NCBI GenBank assembly: GCA_963924555.1 | Contig: OZ004584.1 | Coordinates: 1,177,001-1,241,000, forward strand | Length of the DNA: 64,000 nucleotides | Source: Crambe crambe | Taxonomy: Eukaryota > Porifera > Demospongiae > Poecilosclerida > Crambeidae | Direction of reading: 5' to 3' | In this document: positions 1 through 10,900 of the stretch, piece after piece | How the letters are laid out: every line of letters begins with the position of its first letter | Numbering within the stretch: position 1 is the stretch's first letter | Notes under the pieces: model-generated | The model's database searches: none | Told to the model about the DNA's origin: nothing | What the model saw: the letters and a program-made list of their open reading frames with translations, nothing else | Program-made: the position numbers and the translations under genes

Positions 1-103
1 TAATAAAATACTATAGTTATTTAATATCAACATGCACGTGTGGAATTAAAATTCCCAAGTTGTTCACTCTCAGCAGCTCAGCGAGGCGTAGACATTGTGG
101 CAG

Positions 104-3100
104 ATGTGGAAGATGAAATTATTCCTCTGTACACTGATAAGCTTTATCTCGGTATCTGCTTCTCTTGAACAAGGTACAGTATAGTAGTTGCTAGTTAGCT
201 ATAAATATTTTGGTAGAAAGAATTGATATTCTGTTGAATTTTTATATACATTGGTTCACTTCCGTGACCATAACTGCATTGCCTTTGGTGCAGCATGAGA
301 GAAGAAATCAATTAGCTAGCTATAGCTATATTATTAGCTACTATTGTTCTACAGCATGTGTTGAAGGAGATCTTAGATTAGTTGGGGGGATTTACTATGA
401 AGGACGGCTTGAAATATGTCTGAACTCCGAGTGGGGAGCTGTTTGTGGTGTAGAAGAATACAGGTCTCAGATTCGTAATCGTGAAGTAAGAGATGTTGCC
501 TGCAGACAATTAGGATTTCCATCATCAACACGATCAAGTACTTATATCATAACTGTACTTGTACTAGCTATAGCAATAGGAAAGTGGTTCTGAATTTATT
601 GTTCAGTGGTTGTCAAAATTTGTAGCTATGAGCATAGAGAGAGCAGATATCTGCTATGCATTATGGTGCATTTTATACGACTAAATATGTATGCATTTTA
701 TGACTATAGGGAGTATGATAGGTCGAATAGGTGCTGTTGGGACATGACCTAAGGGGACCGACCACCTATAAGTCTGCAGGAACACTTGCTTAATAGGGTT
801 GAAATAGGTGTTGGCAGAGTGGCCTTTATTAACAGAGAGGCGGTCACTTAATAGCTGGAATAGATGCTGATGGGACATTGCAGAATAGCCTTATAATAGG
901 GAGGTGGTCTCTTTAGGGAAGTTGGGGGGAAAAAAACACTGTTAGGGACTGGTTGGAGTGAGCTACTCGAAATTACTACAATTTTATTATTAAAGGGAAA
1001 ATGTTTTCAACCAGTGATTCTGGCACTGGCACCATCCATATTAGTGAAGTGACCTGTTCTGGAAGAGAAGAAAGGCTAGTGAACTGCTCTTATACAAGGC
1101 GTCCTACCTGTAATCACAGGCGTGTTTTAATCCTTCGATGTTCTGGACAATATTCTGGTATGTATGTATGGCAATAAATAAGGAAATGCAAGCATTGCAG
1201 TTTACAACAAGGTCATTATGAAAGAAAAAACTGCATATAGCTAGAATGTGCTTACGTATGTACTGTATGAAGTAACATAGAAGGCTATTGCGGGGGCTCA
1301 AAAAGATTCATTTATTTGTTAACCACTTATAACTCGTGATTACTAGAAGCCTTGATCTTGAGAATAAGGAATAGTGCAAATGATAGAAATTCGGTCTTGT
1401 TAAAGAAAATGCTATTTGGGACTGTCTTAAATACATAACACCATACAGAGCTTTTATCTTTGCAGGTCCAGTAGGTGTTTTTAAGGATAGATCACATGTT
1501 TATAGCAACAACAGCATCATTATCCATCCTCATCGTGAGATATCAGACACTTATTACTGTATAACTAATCGATACCCTTGTTGTTACGGAACTGATCAAC
1601 CTCGGGGTGATGGCTGGTTTTTTCCAAACAGATCTCAAGTGTTGAATCAGTCACAAAACTCGAGATTTTACCAGCACAGTAGTTCTCGTCAATACATAGC
1701 ACTTTATAATTCTCTCAGAGGTGAAGTTCCAACTGGCATTTTCCAGTGTGTGATTACTGACAGAGATGCCACCATAAAACATCTCTACATTGCTTTACTC
1801 TTCAATGAAACTGGTAATTGAACTACAGCTAGCTATTTTCTGTATATTGAGAGTATTCAATATTTATGGTGAATCACCTTCCTATGCCTATGTAGTGATA
1901 GATCCCACCTTTGTCTTTTTGGAGGAGTCCTTTATCAGAAGTTTCACTGTAGAAAGTACATACAGTGCTATAGGATGTTATCGTGAGCAATGGTTTAGCT
2001 CTCATACAGTTTTAAAACTATCATCTTTTGTGCTGCTTAGAAGTTGGTTTATCTTTTGGAAGGTCCTTAATCAGAAGCTCCACTGTATTATAAAGGATGA
2101 TTGTTATAAGCAAATTTCTCTCTTGAGTATTAGTCTGACTGCAGTCATCTTCCGATAGTCATTTATAATTTTTCAGAAGTTCCACTAATAGGGAAATGTA
2201 TCTGGATATATTGTGATTCACTGGTCTAAATGTCTTTTGTAGGCATTCCAGTTATTAGCAACATGTCCTATGACACATCATCACGAACTCTCATCTGCAT
2301 TTCCACTGGGGGACCAGCCACCCGTGTCACTTGGATGAAGGACAACGCCCCTCTAGTAGTGGGTGATGGGACAAGTTATGAGCAATCACAAATCATCACT
2401 GATAGAGTTGCAGTTACATATGAGAACAGACTGGTGATAAGGGCAGGCTCAGTGTCAGGAAAGTATGCATGTTCTGTGTGGAATGAGAGAGGGAATGATA
2501 CAGACTTCATAGTGATACCAGGTAAGTGATTATCTTATAGCATTATGTAGCTATAGTAAGTGAATACATTGTATTGGAACCCCCAGTATAGAGGACCCTC
2601 CAAAAGATGCAATAGCCTTCCAACAAAGGATGCTAAGATATAGCTACCAAGCTAGCTAAATCTCATTTTTAAATGAGTTGTCTCAAACCGTTCTCTGCGT
2701 AAATGGTTGGAGTATTGTAGCTATACCAAATAGCAGCCCCAAGGCTAGAGCAATCTTGAGTTATAGAGAACTAAAGTAGCTAGCTAGCTACCTAACTATA
2801 ATGAAGAAGCAGCCATAAATAAATTTGATTTTTACTGCTAGAACTTCATTTTGCTCCTGAAGAGTTTAGAGAGGACAACCTCTCTTAAAGCAGCTTGTCT
2901 ACAATGGGTGAACAGCTATTCTGTGTTCCTTATTATTCCACTTGAATTAAAAGGTTTCATTGTTGTCTCCTTTCCTGTTAGTGTTGTCCTTAAACAACAA
3001 ACAGACAGGAAGAAGAACTAACTATGCTCACAGTGACAATCATAAAAGTGCAGTGTCCTCCTTCAAGGAACCGCCAAAATTAATAATGGACATCCCAGTT

Positions 3101-4069
3101 CTTTGTAGAGAGGTTATCCTCTTTTGGAGGTTATTGAATAGAGTGTATAATTACAGTCATACGTATCCTTTGTTGAGAGGTTTGTCCTCTTTTGATCAGA
3201 GGTTCCACAGCATTCTCTTTCAGAGTGGTCAGGAAGTTGGGTATAAAATTTAATACTTCTTATAATATGTACATGTAACTACTTCATTGGTAGCTATAAT
3301 AGTTTGTGTTCTGTTATTTTTTATTTGCAGTGTGTCGGAATGGTGATACGATTCAAATTCAAAATGCCACCACATCAACCCTGACAGGTCTACAAGTGTG
3401 TATTGACAACAGATGGGAAACATTCAGCAGAAACACACTTCTGAATCAACCACCATCATCCATACAGCCTCAGACTTGCTTAGCCTCTCCACGTTGTTCG
3501 GTATTAGTGCCTGTATTGGGAGGATTGGTAGGCGTGCTATTTGCTGTCCTATTAGCAGTGACTGTGGCTCTGCTGGTGTCCGTGCAGAAGCTAAAGAAGA
3601 GTGTCCACCATGGGGAGTCTGAGAAGATTCATCAGAATGGAATCGAGTGAGTTATTAATAGCAGCTAACTAGCTACATCAAGGAAGGATATTAAAATAGC
3701 ACACACTTGTTTTTGCGTGGAACGAGCTATGCATAATCATAGCTATGACCCTAGCTATACACAAGGTAACTAAGTTGCTACCTAGTTACAGAAGAGTGGG
3801 CAGAATTTTAAACCAATAGTTTTTCCACTAGTTTTGCTATAGCCAACTATCTTAGCTATGTACAACTTGAAGATGATTTAACAAACATTAGCTAACTTCA
3901 TGCTTTAAATGTATCAATGTTCTCTCTCTCTCTCTCTAGCAAAGCAGCAGATACTATAATCATGCCGGAGGCTAATCCAGCCTACCAAACTTTCAGAGCT
4001 GCCACAACACAACCAGACACAGAAGGATGTGTTGAAGATAATGTGTACGAGTCCTGTAACAATTTATAA
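104..4069 (+). CDS. SRCR / Ig-like type I membrane receptor (7 exons)
   Basis: Spliced model: exons 104-173, 355-537, 996-1157, 1466-1813, 2243-2521, 3331-3646, 3940-4069; all junctions GT/AG and in phase, giving 495 aa. Residues 1-22 look like a signal peptide (MWKMKLFLCTLISF...). Residues 24-138 form one SRCR domain split over two exons (GRLEICLNSEWGAVC, VACRQLGFP, EVTCSG, LVNCSY). Residues 139-254 hold an Ig-like module with the GWFFPN and GIFQC strings common in sponge surface proteins. Residues 255-347 are a clear Ig domain (ICIS...VTWMK...GKYACSV). A short four-Cys segment precedes a helix at about 405-431 (VLVPVLGGLVGVLFAVLLAV). The tail contains NPAY and VYES, possible PTB/SH2 or endocytic motifs. 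All extracellular exons are phase 1, typical of shuffled domains. A recognition or adhesion role is inferred; the ligand is unknown. Confidence 0.85.
715..905. mobile_element. MITE-like repeat, family B (degenerate)
   Basis: This lies in intron 2 of the SRCR/Ig gene. It shares strings such as TTGGGACATGACC and repeated 'aggtggtctctt'-type segments with the better preserved copy at 49945-50131. No coding capacity is visible. Confidence 0.45.
3060..3215. mobile_element. MITE family A copy (intronic, degenerate)
   Basis: This segment in intron 5 of the SRCR/Ig gene has the characteristic series: aatggacatccca, gagaggttatcctcttttgg, tagagtgtat, gttgagaggtttgtcctctt, cagaggttccac. The same series recurs more than ten times in the window. 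Confidence 0.6.
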
Positions 4070-4739
4070 CTAGCTATGTAGCCAGTCAGCTAAAATATTA
4101 GTTATACAATGTGTGAATATACATACCTATCAATAATCTGTCCCTCATTATAGTTACTATACATACATACGTAGCTATATTGTTTGACTACCAATAATCA
4201 TGTCATCATGAATAATGTATACATGGATACATTATTGTTGTCATGGAGCAGGTCGGTTCTAGTGAAATGCTTTGGTCTTATTTAGCTGGCTAGCTATATA
4301 GCAGAGTCTCTCTTAGCTGTACTTTCAAACAGGGTGCTTAAGTATATTCATGAGAATATAATTCAATAAGTGCCATAGACCCAGCCCACTTTCTTCCCTG
4401 CATTTAGTATAGCTACTGGGGGACACTGGTATAGATATAAACTGACCCTAGGGGACTAAATTTAAGTGGTCTCCCTAGATCTAGCATGGAAGTTTGACAA
4501 AAAATAATATTATCAGCATAATTAGCTATAGCTAGCTAATGGCTCAATCTAAATTATTATAACGTTGTTTTTTGTTGTTGTTGGTTGTTGCTGTTGTTTT
4601 CCTAGCTAGGAAGAATGATCATTATGACACAAGGTATTTACTTAATTATTATAAATTCAAAAAAATCAAACAGCAAATTGCTACTTAGCAAATAAACAAA
4701 CATTAAGTTAACTGAATGCAGCAAACATTACAAACTCTC
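4070..4739. other. Intergenic interval between two convergent genes
   Basis: This holds the 3' flanks of the SRCR/Ig gene (+) and the chitin synthase (-). A block at about 4402-4545 recurs at about 5313-5515 in the last chitin synthase intron; both contain ggggactaaatttaagtggt and agatctagcatgga. A TTG/TTGTT-rich tract lies at 4563-4602. No gene was seen. Confidence 0.6.
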
Positions 4740-7700
4740 TCAGGCTTCTTCTGATCGCTGCTCATTGACCGACACCAACTCGAAATCGATGTGTGCATCG
4801 GACCAAGGAGTCACCATCACTTTAGTCGGGTTGACACGGCCAAGATAGTGGATCAGAGTCACAGCACGATGGGCTAACATGGTAATGAACTGTATGAGCA
4901 TAATGAGACCATACACGGCAAGGAAGATGAGCTGGAAGGCCTTGGGGTCAATGTTGTACGTCTGTAGCTGTGTAAAACTTAGAGACATCAAGAGAACAAT
5001 CCACATGAGGTTGATAAGAAGCATGAAGGCCATTGCTGAGTTGCGAAGGCTCTCCAGTGATTTCTGAACGTCCTTGATCTGGGTAAACTTCTGAGAAATT
5101 GGTTTGAGTTTGTGATGGACCAGTTGAACCCAAAAGTCATATTCAGGTTTGTCCACTTCTTCCAGGGCAACCATTTCAACATTATCAATTATTCCTTTTG
5201 TTCTTCTCTTGTTGAGCTCAACTAAAAATCACATTATAAATCATATAATTTTGATGCTAAAAGACAAATTCTCAGGTTTCCTGCTACTGTACTGATGCAT
5301 TCACTACTGCATTTAGTATACTGGAGAAAACACTGATATAGATATAATGTAGAAGTAGAACAGATTTTCAAACTGGCCTTAGGGGACTAAATTTAAGTGG
5401 TCTCCCTAGATCTAGCATGGAATTTGACAAAAAAGTTTGAAATTAGTAAAAATCTCAAATGTAAGATAATAATTATTATAGGCATAATTAGCTATAGCTA
5501 GCTAATGGCTCGATACATTGATGATCCTTACCCATTGAGGGTTTGGCGAGATTGCCCAGTGCAACTTCTAATCGATTGAGGTGGGCTGCGGGGGATACAA
5601 TAAATACTTATACTTACAGCTCAGAATGTTCTAGAGCACAGTAGCTATACACAAGGTGGTCTATTCAACTTTATTTCACGTCCGTTGGCGTGTGCCTTTT
5701 TCTTGGAAGGAGGAGTGGATACATATATTATTTTATGGGGGTCCAACCTGTCTCTTGCAGAGAGGTTGTCCTGGTCATTTTTTATAGAGCGTACAATTAT
5801 ACAGAATCAATGCACTAGCTAGGGTGCTGGGGGTCTGGCTCCCTCCGGAAAAATTGAGCTTACTAGAGAATAATAATGACGTGGATATGCCTTACATTAG
5901 CAGGGGAAAACAAACAAATAAACAAACAAAAACAATAACTAAAATAACAACAATATTTTGAGTAAATAAGTGGTCAGGTTGAAGCGACCAGTCACTCTGC
6001 CACTGTTTAATTGTTGTCCTCTTTTGGAGTAATAGTGACAGCTACAGTAAGCTAGCTACCACGCCAGCTACCATACTTGAGCTATTAGTTTCCACACTAC
6101 TAGTTGAAAACTGACCTCTTTTTGTGATACCCATGGCTACCAGTTGTGCTCTGTCTAGCTCCTTCAGGTTGATTATATCCTCAGCTTTCTTATAACCTTC
6201 TCGGTAAAATAACTCTTCGTACTCGCTTAGTTCCAGAACATGGAGCCATGATTCCACATCATCCTGAAATTGTAGAGATGCTTAGTCATAATAAGCCATG
6301 GGTGGGCTTGGTTGGTAGGGGGAGGGGCTAGGGAGGGGCAAGCCTAATCTACAATGGATCTATGTATGATAAGAAATGTACTATGAGGCACTGCATAATA
6401 ATCATGTTCCACAAAGCTGCACACAATATTCCATAAAGTGTACACTATGAAAAATAAGAGATTTCCCTTGTGTTTCCAAGAGAAACTTGAAGAAAACAGT
6501 GCATTTTTTTAAGTGTAAGATACACAAGGGCAGAGCATATTTCATGATATTTTGAATAGTAAACAAGGAAACATGCCGTGCCCTATGAATTTCCTTATCA
6601 TGTTTCCTTCAGGTTACAGGCTAAGATATCTCCTATTTTTTCATAGTGATACGTACATGTGTTAATTTATCCCTCGATCATTTTACAACTGTACGTTTCT
6701 CAATTCTTAACCAAATTTCAAAAACCAGCTGACAGAGTGGGTGATCAGCCCTCTCTCTGCTGGTGTTTTAAATTTCACTGGTCAAGAATTAAGAAAGTAA
6801 AAAACAGAAATGATCAAGGGATAAAATGAGACTTTAATGATACTGAGAGAGTTGCAGCTTCCCTAGAGGTTCTTACTGGAACGTTGACTTGAATTGGTAG
6901 CGAAGGCAGCAGTTGTGCGGCTTTTTCCAGGCGCAACCTTAACCCTTTCTTCTCCACACCAATTGCTACCAGATCCTGAAAGAATCGAATAATCACAAGA
7001 ATCGAATAATCACAAGTATCGATACACAGTGATAAATAGTTATACTGACCTTCGACTTCATACCTGCTATGAAATGCCTGTTGGTGTAGCCATTCTCACA
7101 AAAGTTCTCAATGTAATGCTAAAGAAGTTTAATAGTAAAAATATAAAATCGTTAATGCCCAAATGAGGAATTCAGAGCTAATGGACTTTAGTAACCAAAG
7201 CATAGTGCATGGACGATGTGGTTCAGCCAACCTAAAAATCTCCATATTACATATTATACTGAAACCTCTAAATGACAGACACATTTGGGACCCAGACTTT
7301 TATCTTCTGTAGTTGGGCTAGGAGTGATATGTAGGAATAGTAAATTTTATGGCTATCCTTTTTGCACTCATTTTGAATAGAGTTACAAAGGTACTTTTTA
7401 AAAAAAAAAAAACGAGAGGTTTGTCCTCTTTTGGCCCTGTCCCAAGAGCTCAGCCCTGGCCTGGATGTTCTATTCACTGCATGGACTCACCTCACACTCA
7501 TACTCACGCAGCCATTCCTTAGTCCTGTCATCCATTTGTGGGTGTTCAATCATCACTACATGTGAAATTGATTCTGCTTTAATATTATTCATAGCATGCA
7601 CATTATAAATTAATGCATATAAGATCAGCCATTAGAATGAGTATACCATATAGCGCGATATTTTCGTGGGTAAAATTTTTTGTGGATTGCGTGGTTTTGA

Positions 7701-7907
7701 TCACACATCAATATTTGCAAAACCACGAAAATTTTGACCCACGAAAAATTTGCGCTATATGGTATGCTGGTTCATACGTACATACATAGCATGCACACAT
7801 CATCATCATCACACACACACTTGCTATACGTACCTGGAGGGTGTGAAAGGTGCCCAAGAGCTTCCAGTAACCTTTGCAAGTGAGCTATATACAGAGGAGA
7901 AAACAAT

Positions 7908-7939
<32 letters not shown>

Positions 7940-10900
7940 AACAACTAGTGGTAGGATTGAGTTACACATGCACAGTCACAATATATAAGCTTATCTTTAG
8001 GAATATCTTATCTTACTAGAACTTAGACTATACCTAGTCTGAATAGAGTAATTTGATTGGTCAGTTGCAAGTTTCTACATAAGTACTTAGATCACAAAAC
8101 CACAAAATCCTAAGGCACTTAGAATTCAAAACCACAATAGCCCCAGGCACTTAGAAAGCAAAACCACAAACTGCATTTTAGCTTGGATACAATAGCAACA
8201 ATGATAACTTGAACGGTAAAGAGTGGGCGGGGTTTCGAACTTAAGTTGGAGAGAAGCTAGTTTCTTGTATTCTGGTGTTAGGAAGCTCCAACCGAAGCTA
8301 AAAGAAGAGTAAAAAGGTACCGAAAGTAGTGCAGACGGCATAGTAAGTTCATATTTCCAAGCGTAGTTTCAACTCAGCTTGCATTACGAAGCTTTTCATT
8401 AGAAGCCAACAGAAGGTCAGCCACACCCAGTTCCTCTTCACCTCTGACCTTGCTGCTGGCAAGAAGTCATTGAACGAGGGAAAAAAGTTGTCTAGTTCAG
8501 CCATGAAGATTAATATTCTCTCAAGGTAACTAATGGTAACTACATGTGCACGCATAATAGTCTAAATGAGTTAGACACCTCTGGCCAACAGAATCGACGG
8601 TTTTAGAAACCTTCAGGCCCTTGGGTAGATGCCTCGCTTCGCTCGGCCTCTACAGCCCAAGGGCCTTCAGGTTTCTAAATCCCGTAGATTCATGGCCTCG
8701 GTGTCTAACTATTATTTAGAACTGACCTCTTTTCTTAACTCCAATGGCTCTCAATTGCCTCTCATCCAGTGCCTTCATGTTTTCAAGGTCACTATCAAAT
8801 TTGTATCCTTCCTGATGGAATATCTCAGTGTACTCTTCCAACTGCAAGTACTCAAGCCACTCCCTCACATCTCTCTGTATTATACAGAAGTCTCATTTTC
8901 ATTATGATTAATTATAGTTTCACAATTTTAACTTTTAAGCAGGTTTCTCTTCCATTACAGCTAGTGGTGGCTTACTGGTGGAGAAGTTTGGAAAGGAAGG
9001 TGGGGGAGCTGTTTGGCAGCTCTCACGAGACGAAGCCTGAAACCTTGCTTGTCTATTCCAATAGCCTCAAAGTCCTATATAGAATATCAGTACAAATAAA
9101 TACTGGTTCATAGTGAGTTGTCTATTATAATTATAATAATATTATGGGTCATGGTGTCCCATAAGCAACCCATACATGCTACTATTTGACCTTTCACCTC
9201 CAGGCATAAGATTACCATGCAAAGCAGCTGCTCAAAAATGATAGCTGGATGCAGGAGGAGAATGCCTCATGTCTGGGTTCATGTAATGTACACCTCTAAG
9301 TGATACCACAGTGCATGTTTGACCTGATGACATGTGTTTAACTGGCCACCTCCAAGTCAGACAGGATGGCATGTGTGACAGTCGAGGGTAGAAATCAAAT
9401 TTTATTCACACTTTCTACTTTTGAAAAAGAAAGTTCGAAAGGCAGAAAATTGTATTGTAAAGCATCAGTCATGATAAAAGGAAACTTTGACTAAAACTTG
9501 ATTTCTACCCTCGACTGTCACATGTACTCCACTACTAACAATACCTGTAAGTTGATTCATGTCCTACTATGTATGTAGATGCAGTCTATTTTTGTGCACT
9601 AGCTATAGCTACTAACTCACATGGCAAGTTACGTACGTAGTAGAGAGAGTTAATTAACATATGTAGCTCAATTACTGACTGCAGCTACAGGTCATGAAAG
9701 CCAACCAACTTGCAAAGTACTGCATGTAGGTTGGTAGGTGTAATTGAGAAAGGTTGTCCATATGAAATAAGAGTAGGTGTAGTGGCTTATAGTCATAAGG
9801 ACCTTAAAAAACCAAGCAACAGCTGATTTATGGAGCTGTGTAAACCATAAGAAGCTGTGCACCACACTGAGTGCCCAAGGTTACTATGTAAATACTAGAG
9901 TAATCATAAAAGGAAGCTAATGCTGCTGCAATTTCTGTGCAGTGACAACTCAGAAGGCTGGTGTACACAACTACTATAATATAATCAGGACATTGAAAGG
10001 TCCACTACCTTCTCATTCTTTATAATAGAAGGCCTTTCTCTTAATTAGACCTCCACCTCACCTCACCTCACCTCAGGGCTCATTGTGGCTATGAAGAACT
10101 TGTTGGTGTATCCATGCTCCACGAAATTCTCCAAGTAATTCTGTAAAAGAGTAACAGTGAAGCAGTAACTAAGAGTGAGGCAGTAACTATAGTAATAGTG
10201 AAGCAGTAATAACAGTTAGGCAGTAACTATAGTAACAGTGAAGCAGTAACTAAGAGTGAGGTAGTAACTATAGTAATAGTGAAGCAGTAATAACAGTTAG
10301 GCAGTAACTATAGTAACAGTGAAGCAGTAAACAGTGAGGCAGTGCAGTGAGGCAGTGCAGTGAGGCAGTAACAATAATAGTGGGGCATTAATGATAGTGA
10401 GGCAGTAATTATCCAGTTTGCTGATGGGACAATGTCCCTGGATCATGTACGTATGACCAATTAAATCTTTGCTTACATCTAGCCAATAAAATTGGAGACT
10501 CACATGATAACACCTTCTAGACTGCCAGCTGATTTAGTGGGGATATCTCTGGTCCCCACAACTCCATAATGGACTCTTACTACAAGTTATTATTATATGG
10601 ACATGCTGTGTGTATGCATTCTCACATTAAAGTATCCCCCAAGTCAGAGGTCAGAAACTCAGCACCCCAATTACCTTATACTAGTAGCGATATCAGATAA
10701 TGCAGGAAGTAATAATCCATTGAGACAAGAGTTGTAAGTTGTAACCCATTCTAGGAAAACCCAAAAAGGTCCCATAGTACTTTCACTACCAGACCACTTT
10801 TCCCTGTTATGTCATGTCATGGGACCATATGAATGATAAAAGTCCTAGACTACTAGCTACTAAGTTCCCCCCAGGCAAAGAATGAGACATTCTCTCATAC

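Noticed and set aside
1790-2158. 122-codon + strand open frame
   Set aside because: It lies in the intron between exons 4 and 5 of the SRCR/Ig gene and contains degenerate MITE sequence; the donor at 1814 is in phase with exon 5.
7772-7969. Leu-repeat and Thr-repeat open frames
   Set aside because: (CAA)n microsatellite in a chitin synthase intron.
10146-10410. Regularly spaced short repeats resembling a CRISPR array
   Set aside because: The units are contiguous and variable with no unique spacers, and the genome is eukaryotic; it is a minisatellite.
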